A DNA stretch of 62,000 nucleotides from Acanthaster planci (Eukaryota > Echinodermata > Asteroidea > Valvatida > Acanthasteridae): assembly GCF_001949145.1 (NCBI RefSeq), contig NW_019091366.1, positions 1,080,029 through 1,142,028 of the forward strand, written 5' to 3'. The position numbers were made by a program, and so were the translations under genes. Position 1 is the stretch's first letter; every line of letters starts with the position of its first letter. The notes under the pieces are model-generated. The model was not told the origin of the DNA and ran no database searches. It worked only from the letters and a program-made list of their open reading frames with translations. Below are positions 1-13,004 of this stretch, one piece after another.

Positions 1-2285
1 ACTGGCACCAATCCCACATTTACTGTTACTTCGAATTCACACATTTTAAGGGTGGTTAAACTAGCAACTGCAGTGGAACCAAATCGGAAGGGCACTGGTT
101 TACATCTTATGGACACGGAAGTTATTTGGTGAATTAAAAAATGAAGCATTACACTGTATTACCGACGTGAATTTCAATCTGTGCAAATTAAAGAGGTTTT
201 TTATTAATTCATTTTATAATCAGTTCATTTGGAAGCACAGAAAGGATGTAAAAATAAGTAACACACATACCACCAAAAATAATCAGGTCTAGTATAAAAG
301 CACAGATTTCTCCGGTAATATAAATCCATGATCAATTATTAACACCTTCATAAATAATAATGAAATCAAGAGACTGGCTTATTAATCAACATGGAGTCCG
401 TTTTGAAAGTGAATAAATATGCTAACAGTGACAGGACATAACTCTGTCAATGTTTGCCATAGTGACAGTGAAAATTCCCTCTTACAACTGAAGCAGAAAA
501 GCCTGTAGTTTTATTGAACAGTTGTCAATAAAGTAAAAAAGTGATTTAGAAAGAAAAGAATTTGTTTCTTATTTGGATGAAGACTCCACTGGAATAAAAA
601 TTGTGCTTTTTCTGTGGTTGTCATCCTAAATTGATTAATTCCCTGCCACACCTGTCATGGAGTAATTTGCATCAACATCCATCAGCTGTTTTGTGGAGGG
701 CCTGGGCTTCATGAGAAGTGTGCCGTGAGGAAATGAAGCCATGAATACATAAAGCTGATGACTTCTACCAAGAGGAACACACAGGAAATGACATAGGTCT
801 GACTTGAACCAAATCTACAAGTAGTTTAGGGGAAGAAACGTGGACAAGCCACCAACATACTTCAAAAATATCTGCATATACAAAAATAGGACTTTTTGTG
901 CCACACAAAGTATACCCGTTAGATGAAGATAAATCTTTAGTGTAAATATAAGTTACAGAAGACAAAATAAAATGCCTTTGAAGTAGATGACATTTGACAA
1001 TCCAGTCTTCATGAATTCCCCTTCCTCTAATAATCACTAATTTGTTTATGCCACAATAAATTTAACACAAAGTTCATGACTCATGAAAGCTTGACAAACT
1101 TTTCATCTCCAGTTGGGGGCATGATGAACCTGATGCAATCCGTGAGTCATGTTGTTAGAAAAGATGTGAATAATGAAAACACCATGAATGAAATGTGGAC
1201 AAACAGCCACATCAGAAAAAAAAGTCGAGCTGATTCAATATGTCCTACTCTTTCATAAATCTTTTCAAAGATTTTTAAATGAATAACCTACTCCTGAGCA
1301 GTGTTAAATTTGATTTAACAGTGAAACTTTTTGCAGGAGGGAAAATGGCTGGGGACCATTAACTCCATAGACAACTAGGGCAATGTCAAGAAAGATTTTT
1401 GTTAGGTGCTTGAAATTCATAACAATGAGACAGTGCAAAGTGTCTACTCCTGTATATTACAACATATCAAAGACCTGTCCTTGAACATAATTGAAGGGGT
1501 GAAAATACAAAACAAAAAAATAGAAAAGCCAGGAAGTTTAAGGCACTATTGTAAAAAAACATGAACGTTATTATACATTTAATGGCATGGGTATGGCTGG
1601 CTAATGGAATAATAAATTTTTACACAAAGGGAAACAGCCAGATGACTTACACATCTTGCTGGAGAAGTGATGATGACAACTTGAGAATGAACATATGTCT
1701 AATAGACGCTTTGCATGGTAGCCATCTTGCAGGGGCAGCCCTTTTGTTCCACAGGGAAACCTCCTTTGTGAATACCCTGTGGAGCAAATGCACTGGCCTG
1801 CAAGATGGCAGCCATGTAAACCCTCTACATTCACTTGATGCCAAACAACACTGAATTTTAGTAACTCAGCCCACTAAAATAATGATATTTAAATAATTAT
1901 CAATTGCAATATCAACTGTGCCTTTCTTATGACATCATTTTGAGCTTAATACTCAAGCTGATCATAAGATGATTTCTCTCTCACACAGAAAGGCCTACCC
2001 TCTGCACTCACTGTTATGAAGACTTAACAGAAAGAAAAAGCTAAAGGGGTGAGTGGAATGTTTGTCGGTGTTGGCATTATGGTCTCTTTTCTGTCCCTAG
2101 CGGGCCAACTGATCGTCAGTGGGAGACTTTGAGACGGTTGGTGGCGACAAACATACCGGTCCTTTTAACTAGTTCTGAGCATGCACGCGTTGTTCTGAGT
2201 ACGCATGCATAACAACGCGCGCATACTTCTGAGCACGCACAATACCTTGAAGAAAAGGCATAGTTTGTCTGCTGCCACCAGCATA
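1..2285. other. Intergenic DNA downstream of FAM20 (3' side)
   Basis: No convincing coding exon was seen. The short open frames here lack splice context and resemble no family I know. The stretch probably holds the FAM20 3' UTR, because that gene ends at 2286 on the minus strand. It also contains one foldback hairpin (1715-1816) and the left arm of an inverted repeat that reaches into the FAM20 stop codon (2117-2301). Confidence 0.5.
1715..1816. repeat. Foldback hairpin, about 100 bp
   Basis: The left arm carries GCCATCTTGCAGG followed by GTTCCACAGGG. The right arm carries their reverse complements, CCCTGTGGAGC and CCTGCAAGATGGC, around a loop of about 18 bp. Because of the symmetry, open frames appear on both strands and none looks real. 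It may be a MITE remnant; a structured RNA cannot be excluded. Confidence 0.6.
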
Positions 2286-2301
2286 TCAAAGTCTCTCATT
2301 G
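2117..2301. repeat. Imperfect inverted repeat spanning the FAM20 stop codon
   Basis: The left arm (2117-2154) and right arm (2262-2301) share GAGACTTTGA, TGGTGGC and GACAAAC blocks in inverted orientation, at roughly 75 percent identity by eye. The right arm covers the last codons and stop of the FAM20 gene. The spacer contains CTGAGCATGCACGC-like direct repeats. Confidence 0.45.
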
Positions 2302-5300
2302 TCCAAATGGTCAACTAGCACTCGACTTTCTCCATGGTCATGAATGCACTTGTTGATAGTCTGAAGGACGGTTTCTAGTCGCCTGTCCATTGCCTGCAGG
2401 TGGTCCTCGGTGATGACAGGTGCGATGGGGTCATGTGACATGGCGGAGCGAAGCAGGTCACTCAACCGAGACTGTGCCTGGGTTAGTTCTTTCAAATGAA
2501 AGTATGTTGACCTCCGTACTCTACAGATGGGACAAAGACCGCACAGCGCACGATTACCATAGTCAATATTGAAACATGTGTTCGCATGAAGATGGGTGAA
2601 AAAGCTGACAGGAAAGATGGATAGACCAAAGGACGGACTGAGTAAAGGACAAACACAGTGATTCAGTAAAGGACTGTGAAAGAAAAAAAACAATGACTGG
2701 TGAGATTGCCTTGACCTTTAAACTGAACTCAGCCCCTGCAAGGTTCTCCCTTACTGCCAAATGCAACAATATGCAACAGTGACTCTTGATGCGTTGTGCT
2801 GAGCAGTGAATAAACACCAGCCTGTGCACAGTTAAACGATATTGTTGATTCTCCATGTTTTCCCACCAAATCTAACACGTATCGACTGTCGCCAATGTTG
2901 TATTTTTTTGCAATTTGCATTGTTTATATGTTTAATTTTTGAGACCCATTTTCAATGCTTACTTGCAGCATTGGTAAACTGGTGCAAGGAATGTGGCATC
3001 ATCTACGTGTGGGTTGCCAAAACCTTTGCCGTTGTCAAGAAACAGGACACAACCCCGTCTCTTATATCTCCGCATCATGTCAAAGTGATGTCGATCGTAA
3101 TTTCCTGTTGTATAAAAGAAATTCCGTTGAAAATTAAGATTTAACTTATTCAACATCCATGGCTTTAAGCCAAAAGAAACAAATTTGCAGTCCAAGCTTA
3201 AAACCTTCATCCTATTTCTCTCTTGATTTCGTTCAGGCTCTTTTTTAGCAACATTTGAAATTTCCAACTTCAGAGATACACCAACTGGCAACTTTTAATG
3301 GCTAATGTCAGAGGAACACTGAGCACATGAAGTCCACCAAGATACTAATGAATCTGCATCACTTAATGGAAATGAACCTGCCAGAGTCATTATAATGTGC
3401 TTACTTATCAACTTGTGTGTTCTTGTCAGTGCTTAAAATACCACAGAAAAATGTCTTACGAATAAAGAAGTCAAAAATGCCTTGCTCTATTAGATCTAAG
3501 AGAAATCTTCCTCTGGTCCAGACAGGATCCTGCAAAGAGAAGATATCAAGCTGAGAAAACTGAATGGAAGCTACAGATGCCATTTGGACTGTTCAACTCA
3601 AACAGAAGTTGAACAAAAATTCAGCTTTAATCTTTTTGGTGTTCCTATTCCTTTTTTTAATGAATAGACAATAGTTGTCAAACACATTTATTAGAAGGAC
3701 AAAGTTTACTCAAGTCTGAAATGTCTTCTTCTCAATTTACACTAGGCTGGGTTTTTATCTTAAATGTGGAAGCACTCCTTTGTTGTCTGAGAGGCCCTGG
3801 TCAATACATGTCTATCATTTCTCTATCTAGTCAGTGCATAAAACTTACCTATCCTATCTTGTTCTCGGTAACAATGCCCCGCACATGCCAAAGTTTAAGG
3901 TTTAAACCGTTTAAAGAACAATTTAGAGATAGCAGTCAGATTTCAGGCTTAACTTGACCTGCTTGTACTGGTAGCATGGTACAAAAAAATAATGTGACTG
4001 CGAACTCCAAGTAAATTTGCCTTATAAGGTAGGGGAATCACACATACGTACCTTTAGATAGTCTAAGCAGATATTTTTACCCTTCCACCTGCATAATTGC
4101 CAAGAGGAACACAAAACAGAGACTTTTTACAAAAACGTTAACGATGCAATTATTAAGTGTACAAAGAATTATAAAGTTTGATAAGAGCCAAGTAATACAA
4201 CAACTTTCAGTGGCTTCACTTGCAACCTAAAATGTGTGACCAAAAATGATTAAGTTCTTCACAGATACTTTACATGCAAAATATACAAAATGAGGTTTGA
4301 AACGGAAGCCGTAAGTTTTTGTGAAATATCTTCGGAATTCCTCCTCTCCCCCTCCAAAAAAAATGAAGAAAACACAAACAAGGAACTGTGCCAGAACTTA
4401 CACAAGGGATTCTTTCACTCCCTGACTCCAGGGGTATTCCAGTTCAAATACTGGGACGCTCCCCTCAAAGGAAGGCAGGAACTGACAGAGGGACATCTCC
4501 ATCACATCCCCCTTGCCACAAATAGGATGGTCCTGATTGCAGAACCATGGGGCACACTTCCCGATAAAGCACAAGTTCCCATCTGTCAACAAATCAAGCA
4601 TGACCAAAACCAACACAACACAAACCTTTAATTCCACACATTTTTTTCACTAAAACAAGTCTGGTTGTACAAATGATTACCCAAAGCATCCACCAAAGTG
4701 TCCAGATCGAGAATTACCCTCGATATTGACTAAGATTTTTAGCAGCTTATTCCATGGGTCACTTTCACAGAACTTCAAGACAAGTAACATGCTTAGCACG
4801 GAAAGGCTTAGTTTACAAATGACAGGGTACCAACCCAAATATCACAAGACAAACTGCTTGTGACCAGTTCCGGCTGAAATTGCTTAGCAAGAGAATATAC
4901 TAATCAAGCTTTCTGCCTAGCAACTTAACCAAACTGCGGTGTGATGTTGACTAAGTGCACACTGTCACCAACATTCATTCCCAATTACCTTTCCAGAAGA
5001 AGGTGTTGAGTAGTTCTTGGTCCTCTGATTTGAGCAGAACTTCCTGAGTCAGGTTGATTTGTCTACCAACACATGGTGGCACTCGCCTGAAACCAAGAAT
5101 TCTTCAGAACAAGGAAGAAACAAAACAGTTAACTTTAACTACTGTACCTAGTGTCTTTTACTAGGCATTGGACCAAATCCAACACTTCCCGTACCATCCA
5201 CATTTCTTGCTGAAAAGCCCACCACTGGCGTGATGGTCTTTGATGATGGACCAAAGACGTACGGCTTACACGATATCATCAGTATTGTTGCCGTGACAAT

Positions 5301-8300
5301 GTGCACTAAAAGCCCCAGCAGTGTTTCAGGTATCCTGGACCAAGTCCACCATCATCCATCAACATTTGGACACCTCAAGCCTTCTGGACCGAAGTCCACC
5401 AAAATCCACCAAAGAATGGAAATTGATTTGGATAGATTTGGGGTGGTTAGAGTTAACCCAGGTGAAAGCAAAGCCTCATTCAAATCAACTGGCTGTGGCT
5501 GAGAGCAACACACACGTCTATGAGAAGTGACCACAGCTGCTAGTTAGTGGCTTCCATATGAGCTCATATAATTGCTAGCCACATCTGGACAAGGACTAAC
5601 ATTACATCAAGGAGCTGATCAAGGTATGATAAACTGTATAACAAATAAGGGGACAGAGAAAAATGATTGTGATATCCAAAAAATACCTGTCAAGGTGAAA
5701 GGCTGCTATCTCAGCATTGTGTCTCTCTTGGTCCAGCCAGAACGGCTCCTCGTTGTCATACTTATAAACAAAATCCCGTGGTGATCTAGGAGGTTAATTA
5801 AAACAGTAACATTTTCCTCTTGAAACCCAAATTCAAATAAAAGTATTAAACAGACATGCAAAAAATGTCTAAGATCTAAACGGCTTTCCCATTCTATCAC
5901 TGCAAAGTGCAGTAATATTACTTTTAACTCCATCCTCATGTGACAGGTGTAACAAGTACAATACAGATAAAGACCTTTCTTTTATGAATACACCCTGATA
6001 GTCACTGGTCTACGTAAATTTCAACCATGATTTCTGACAGATTCAGCCTAAGGTGATTATGCTACATGTATACATGTATATACTGCACAGGTCAGTATCC
6101 AGACAGGTGCACAATTTTAGAGGCCTGTAAGAGTCAGATGAGAGCTCTGTACAAAGCAGACTCAGCTTCTAGTTTATGCATAGTTTTTGATTGTACTTGT
6201 TTCCATTCCAAAATCATTCTTACAGACAGTGATTCAGGGCTAATTTCTCCCAAAGCCATCAAGAATTTTTAAGTCGGGATGGATCGATTTATTCTTGGCA
6301 ATAATTTGGGAATGTGTGAAACCCCATCTGCCAGTTGGGAATTCTATGAATTTTTCTTTGAATTTTTAAAATTTTGTTGTTAACATGATAGCCACGTGCT
6401 GCTTGTTAATCAAGTGGCAAAAACTACAGCTGCGGAACACATGAATAAAATAAGCATCCTTCGGGTTCATCATTAAAGAGCCTGAGGGATAGAAGCATTT
6501 ATGAACATGTCTGAAAGAATATCTTAGCTGGATGCATGCACTGAATGCCGTCAGTCAAACAATGTGTACAATAGAAAATGCCAGCCATCCCTAAACAGTC
6601 AGTGTGTGAGGGTAAGATCAGGTAGACGGCTGAGATCAGGTAGACGGCTGAGATCTCTAAGAAATAGGACTAACGGGTCCACAAATTCCTTTGTGTCTTT
6701 CTCAATAAGAACATTTAACAAATATCATTCAAGGATTCTTTCTACTTTGACTATAGTCTAGTTTTTAGGTGGACTGCATTTTATGGGATTCACAGTAGCC
6801 CTACAGCTCTCACACTGTTTTGGAATATACTATTACACTGTTTTGTGTAATATAATTGCATAATTAAACTGGTTTTCCTTTAGTTTTTTCACTTTCCGGC
6901 TGAAATCATTCATTAGCTGATACTCTTATGATGCTTATTCACCTCTCTAGCATACACAAACGACGGTTCTCAATTACTAGTTGCATGTGTTTTATTTATG
7001 AGTTGCTCGTCGACTAAATCAAGTTTTATAGTTTTAATTTTTACATATCTTTCTAATATGTACCGGTATAGAAATATGTGTATATATATTTTTTTTCATA
7101 ATGTTAAGCGGATAGCGATATATTTTAACCTTCATGTAATGTAGTTGTTATTTGTGTAATTTTTTACATTTATTCCTCTCAACTGTCGATGTATTTTAAG
7201 CAACATGAATTCCATGGATTTATGCATACTGTCGCTGAAACTGAAATCTGCAATCAGGACATGATAGAGTGGATCAATGATAGACATCTGGGCTATATAT
7301 ACACATCAGCACATTCTTCCCAATAACTGCCAGTCCAACCTTTTGCTTTAGTGTTATTGACCGGTGGAAACAACTCTTTTCCTTGAACAGATGTGAAATG
7401 CAAATCAAAATTACAGAAAAGGATGCGTTTAGCATCCAATCTTTGCCAGCTGACGCCACACAGGTTGCATCAATAGTGACAACGATTTCAGGTGAGAGTT
7501 ATTTAAACAGTGCATATGTATTTGAAATGACTGCTGATCTAAAATTGCAATGCCCCCCCAAAAAAGCAGTGTCATCTCTGTTAGGGTGGAAATAAGTAAA
7601 TGGAGAGATTAACGAGTATCAAAGATGCAAGCTCCAATTTATTTTGCTTCGCCTGAAAAATATTTTCAACAATTCTGATTCCACTTTGATATAATTACAC
7701 TGTAAGGGAGGTCAGCAACACTTTATATTCCAAAGAAATGACATTCCAGGAAACTGATACAATAAAATGAGAATGTCTCAAATGTTTATGTTATGCACTA
7801 TCCCAGCAAATGGGCCTGACCATTTGGTGCATAAAATATCTTTTTTTTCACGGTGGAGTAGGAATAAAACTATCAGAGGAATTTATAAACAATTAACTAT
7901 CGAATTTCCGAACTTGGATAGAGAAGTCATGGAAGCAAACACGTTTAGATGCTGGCAGCAAGAGAAAATAGCTGTTGCTCACCTCATGGGCTTCACAATG
8001 GCCCGGTTACCGTCGGCCAGTCTGAAGTCCAGCTTGACCTGGCTGCCTCCCTTAAACATGGAGGTGTTGACGATTTTGACTGTAGCAAGGTTGTGCAGCA
8101 GTTCATCCATGTAGGGCGTGTCCTTGCTGTACAAGGCATCCTGGCTGATGTCACGGTGAAACTGCTGCCATGGATGGCCCTTCCTGTCATTTCCGAAAGG
8201 AAAAGATATAAGGAAACTAAGGCAGTCACAAATAATTGGCAAAAGGGCAGTCTTAATCTGTCTTTCATTGATTTGCTGGATGCACAAATATTTAGCACAG

Positions 8301-11202
8301 AATTTTTGCACCAGCTTTTAATAAAAATTGTTTTCAAAAATTCAAATGACATTTAATCCAAGCCTTCTTCTTTCAATGATATCGTGGCTACAGAAGTACC
8401 ATGCCAAAACAGTATTATCCACGATACATTAATTAATCAAACTTCTGCCTTCTTCTGTGTTCTGCTATCAGAACTACAAATTCACTACTCTCTAAAAAAA
8501 TCAAAATGTAAAGGCTCCAACGTAATTGACAACGGCAATAGACTTTCTAGGGCTGAAGGTCTTCTACTTTTATGCGGGATTTGATGCCCTTTGATGATTG
8601 TACATATGCACAAAGCATGAGGCACTGATTTCTTCGATAGGGGAAATGTTGGCAGATTCACAGAGATTTCTGACAGAAGTGCAAAGGATGATGGGGGTTA
8701 TTTCATCAGTGACACTGCCATTGCCACGTCCACATCGTGATAGTGTGAACCGATCACATCTAGGGAAGCTAAAAATAGCACTGCCGGATGAATCATGCAT
8801 ACATGTACACACAGTGATAGCAGACTGAACTTCCTAGGTGAATGCAAACATGTCTTATAGTATGCTCAACCTAATGCGTGAAAGCTTTTTTGTCCGGTTA
8901 CCCTGATGTCTGACTTGAATATTTCTCTTTGTGAATCACCTGTGTAGTCACCAAAACTTCATGCTTACATTATGCATGCATGGCCAGTTCTGTATTACAC
9001 TGTACACAATACTTTTTGTTTGTTTTCTTTTTTTAATGGTGCTTTCAGCAACTCAGGCTATTTGCGCCGATAACTATATGTTTATTCATAACCTCTATTA
9101 ATCAGCATCACATTACGGAGGTTAGGAAGAAGGTCCAGAAGTTGGGGCAGGAGGAAACTGGAGTACCGGAAAAAAGTTACGAGTACCAAAGTGAGTATGG
9201 ACCGGAAACCAAATGCACTTAAAGCCTGGGCCAAGCCGGGAGTCGAACCCGGGTATTATTGGTGAAAAGTGAGGAAAGAACTGCGACGCTAATCTGCCCC
9301 CCCCCCCCCCCGTACACAATATAATACCCATTCAATGCTATGACGTTCTTCAATGTTACATTCCTGAATCATTTTCAGGGAGAAGTGGAGTTTCATAAAC
9401 ATAATTCCACAATTAAATGATTCGCAGGTAACTTAATTGGCAGCATTGTTAAACACGTTGTCTACTTTAATAACAATTTTGACAGCAAATTTGTGGGTAA
9501 AGCCTGTCTCTCAATCCCTGTAATTGTATGTGCGTGCATAATACCTGTTCAGGTCTACACCTAGCAGGTGAAGTTATTAATTTATCAAACAACTATCTGT
9601 TATGCTGTATTTGCAAGAATACATTGCGCACAAATTGGGTTATACATGTAGAATGCAATGAACACTAAGGAACGGTGCTACTCATGCCCATTTCTTGCAG
9701 ATATGTGGGGTTAGTTTTTAAAAACATAAAAAACCAAATAATCAATCCTGCATGTGCCAACAAGGTATGAACACATGTGGCTGTGACGTTCCACGTTCTA
9801 GCCCTCTCCTCTGTCTAGAGCGTGCCCAATTCACTAAGCGTGCACATGTGACTTTGCAATGCAGTCTACAACTTTTCAAACACTCTGCCACGTATGACAA
9901 ACATGACAATCTCCACAGCTGAAACTTTTCAGGGATTGTGTACACACGTACACGCACAGGTGTCCTCTGAATCCCACAGAATGGGTTATCAAACAATGTC
10001 ATTTTAACAAAATACAATCTTCAAGGGTGGACTTTGTCCGCACACACATGCAGCCACGTACACGCTGAGAAAAATGCCCACTATTTGGATTGCTAAAAAA
10101 TGCCAAATGTTTTGTTAATGGTATTCTGCCTTCTAATGACCTGTCAGATTGATTGATGTATTAAGTTTGTAAATCCTGGAGAATTTAGGTACTACAACCA
10201 ATGCCAATAAAAGTTGTATAGTTTTGGACAATCCCTACTCCCTAAATGGAAAAATGGACACCATTATGGTGTTAACCATTTAACTTTGAAGGTATCTAAA
10301 AAGTCTCTCTAAATCTTCATGCATAACAAATTGAAATGTCATAGAATTTTGCCAAAATCTGCTGGGCTTCATTTATTAATTTCACATTTCAATGCAATTA
10401 TTACGAACATTTTGTAAATGTATGAATAGGTTACACAAAGCAAGAGTCAAGTTCATTGAACTTTTTTAATCATTAAAAAAGAATTTAACTGAAGAAAATT
10501 AAAAATTGAAAACGGCTTATTCAAAATGCTTTACTTGGAACAATTTCTAACCCTTAGCTAAATTATTATAGTGGCTTAGTTAACAATACCTACATACACC
10601 TTCATATGAATTCATGAAGATGCCAATGTAATATAGAAATATAGAAAAGGTTTGTTTACAATACATTGTTGATGTAGAACTTAGAAGATTTCAAGTTAAA
10701 ACATTGACCTACTGTTCATGTATTTACTTCATTTTTTTTACTGAAGTAAACAAGTCAATACATGCGAATGATGTGAGTACAATTACACCATACACTCAGC
10801 TCCCCACTCAGCGACAATGCCAAAAATGTCTGAACATGCCAGCACTAACCCAACAACTTCTTGGTCGTCCCATGCACTCTTGATCTCGGACCCCCGCTCC
10901 CATGCGGGCCGCTTCTGTTTACTCCCCTTCCCGTCTCGGTTTCCAGGTCGAGGCAGAGGAGGTTTGTGAATTTGGGACTCACTGCCTTGACTGCCTCCCG
11001 AATCATCCTGGTAATGCCCGGGTTTGGGGACTCTCTGAGTCTGTTTATTCCGAGGTTTGACGCGGTGGTCTGGACCAATTCTGACCTGGTGGTCATCTCC
11101 ATCTTCGGGTGCCTCAAATTGACGCAGCAAGTGGATGACTGACAGTGTCGTGAAAAACAGCAGCACAAGAACCGACACAATTACTCTCTTTATAAAGCGC
11201 AT
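2286..11202 (-). CDS. FAM20C-like: FAM20-family secretory-pathway kinase (FAM20C-like)
   Basis: Nine coding exons: 11202-10850, 8183-7983, 5785-5687, 5086-4989, 4582-4402, 4088-4052, 3529-3460, 3104-2963, 2520-2286. They join in frame to 471 aa. The start ATG opens a type II signal anchor (residues about 6-28, hydrophobic after RFIKR) and a Pro/Lys-rich, probably disordered stem. The kinase core then follows: IVKPMR supplies the ATP-binding Lys, RHNAEIAAFHLDR the Glu that FAM20A lacks, CFIGKC and CNQDHPIC are disulfide Cys motifs, NYDRHH is the catalytic loop and LFLDNGKGFG the DFG equivalent. The C-terminus contains RSAMSHDPIAPV and VLVDHLD. Vertebrate FAM20C phosphorylates S-x-E motifs of secreted proteins in the Golgi; FAM20B phosphorylates proteoglycan xylose. 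Key residues are present, so an active kinase is predicted. RVPPCVGRQINLT, RRSTYFHLKEL and the C-terminus favour FAM20C, whereas RSAMSHDPI resembles FAM20B. The choice between them is not certain. Confidence 0.9.
6615..6650. repeat. 18-bp direct duplication in a FAM20 intron
   Basis: AGATCAGGTAGACGGCTG occurs twice back to back. It is a small tandem duplication in the intron between FAM20 exons 2 and 3 and shows no other feature. Confidence 0.8.
9125..9312 (-). mobile_element. tRNA-derived SINE in FAM20 intron 1
   Basis: On the minus strand a tRNA-like head starts after a run of G (poly-C on +, about 9296-9312). It contains an A-box-like TTAGCGTCGCAG and a clear pol III B box, GGGTTCGACTCCC. 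The body that follows includes TTTCCGGTACTCCAGTTTCC, a Pro/Tyr-rich type of tail familiar from SINEs of marine invertebrates. The cloverleaf is not intact, so this is a SINE and not a tRNA gene. It lies inside the large first intron of FAM20, in the same orientation as the gene. Confidence 0.6.
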
Positions 11203-12305
11203 AGCGAACACGGAATTACGCGCCCTTTTTGCTCTGGTGCTACTAAGAACATTGTCGACTTATCAAGGATACCCTGTTGGTCAGTTACATTTTTTGTGAA
11301 ACAAAATGAGCGAAAATAATCTCCGTCCCTCCACATATCAATCCAACACACCATACCACAACTCCAACTCCCGAAGGCTATATCGTACCCGATACCGGCC
11401 GGCCAAGCGCTACTCAGCTGTAGAGGGCGCCTTTTACACTTCGCAACGCGACAATATAGGGAGCGAGGAATTTTCTCTTTGTGATCAAGTTCACACAATT
11501 CAGTCTTCATTTTTACAGAATCGTTTTAGCCATTTCTCTTTTCTGTAAAATGTAAGTCCCCCAAAATATATTCTGTGTAGCACCTGGTTATCTAATATTA
11601 TAGTGGCCATATTTGCTGCTTCAGTTTTTTAACGCTATCAAGTTTTCAGAAGGCATCTTGAAAATGCACGGAACTATTCCAACAGGTGTAAAGCCTCGTT
11701 ACTCAAGAGAAAAGATATAGGAAAAATCACACATTTGGAATATTGTTTGGAAGTTCCTGAGCTTAATCGGTTGATAAAAATCACCCTAATAGTTTGTGTG
11801 AACCCTTGCCAAACTATTTTCCGTCCACAGACGAGTACAAAAACATCCCCTCCCCTGCATTTAAGGATTCGGGCATCGGGAGAGAAAAACCACACAAGAA
11901 AATTCTCTCACAAATGAAACAAAAGCTGAAATCAAATTTCAAACAAATTCTGTTATCTTTCTCAACTCATATGAACACATATTTAAAAATCATCAAATGA
12001 AAACTGCAACACCAAGAATTCAAAACCAAAATACTACTAGAAATGGCAAACGTAAATTTTCCAATGTGAATTCAGCAATGAGGTACAAATGTATTCATTT
12101 TCACCTACTTTGTGTATAAGCATAGCTGTGTCTACCATGTTCAGATATGTGTACACATTTTGTTCAAGTAATAATAAAGTATATTTTTTAGACTGAAAAA
12201 TAAGTATTCATTTCTGGCATTCAACAGATTTCTAAAACTATGCTTTCATGGGGCCAAAAACAGTCTCTCTAAAACATTAGTTTAATGAACCAACAGAATA
12301 CTACA
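11203..12305. other. FAM20 upstream region and ATP5MK downstream region
   Basis: The first few hundred bases upstream of the FAM20 start are less AT-rich and should hold its promoter and 5' UTR. No TATA box is obvious. The rest is AT-rich and has no supported exon. Confidence 0.45.
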
Positions 12306-12311
12306 TTTATT
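12306..12311 (-). other. Candidate polyadenylation signal of ATP5MK
   Basis: TTTATT on + reads AATAAA on the minus strand, about 285 bases after the ATP5MK stop codon. A second copy lies at about 12318-12323. Both suit a 3' UTR of about 300 bases. Confidence 0.5.
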
Positions 12312-12594
12312 GACAAATTTATTAATTCCAAATGAAGGAAGTTCCTGTGGTTTCTTTGTGTTTAAGTCAGCACATTCAATCTTGTCACAGTTCATGCACT
12401 CATTCTACGTGTATTGGGTTTACAGAGTCACTCTGGAGTTTGTCTACCCCAACACCATTGACAAAGCAAGTATCATGTGTATGCAGACGCTATGCAAATC
12501 TCCCAAGCTCTGCTGACGGAACTAACGTTAGGTTCAGGGATGATGAGGTGATGTCCATGGCTAGGCGACTAAAGATTGAAGCACGGGGGAGAGA

Positions 12595-13004
12595 TTACGA
12601 AGCAGGCGCAGAGGTCTCCTTGGTGGCAGCTGCTGCTAGCGCCTTCTTGGCCTTCATCCTTCGCCGGACATACCAGATGGAGAAGAATGTAATGCCATAT
12701 ACAGCAACGACACACTGTCAAAACAACAACAAGAACATCAACATTAACACTACGTGTTAGTGTTTGCAGACTGTTAAGTTTAACTCATGGACATCAAAAG
12801 GTTGCATGGGTCATCTATGTGAAACAGTGTGTTTTGAAAAAGAATGGTCTTTGTGTAACATAAGTGATAACCAAAGTTTGGCTTTGCTTGTTTGACAGGA
12901 AGACAACTTACATTTCTTTTTCCAAAGACTGTGTCTGAATTGAAGTATTTCTTAAAGCCTGTATAGTGGGCAAACTGGGATTCGTCAACAAATCCACCTG
13001 CCAT
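12595..13004 (-). CDS. ATP5MK: ATP synthase membrane subunit k (DAPIT/USMG5)
   Basis: Two coding exons (13004-12912 and 12714-12595) join to 70 aa. The first reads MAGGFVDESQF..TGFKKYFNSDTV, and GxKKYFNS is the signature of DAPIT. The second supplies the single membrane helix (CVVAVYGITFFSIWYV) followed by a basic, Ala/Lys-rich tail ending APAS. The human protein is 58 aa, so this one has a slightly longer N-terminus and tail. It is a small supernumerary subunit of mitochondrial F1Fo ATP synthase, needed for dimer and oligomer stability. The splice sites are AAT|gtaagt and gacag|TGT. Another acceptor (acacag) only four bases before the ATG implies a 5' UTR intron whose upstream exon ends near 13534. 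Confidence 0.93.

Noticed and set aside
8570-8812. Possible extra FAM20 exon between exons 1 and 2
   Set aside because: Exon 1 (ending at 10850) and exon 2 (starting at 8183) already join in the correct phase, and this frame has no FAM20 similarity.
9230-9300. Possible tRNA gene on the minus strand
   Set aside because: The B box is good, but the acceptor and anticodon stems do not pair, and a SINE body follows.
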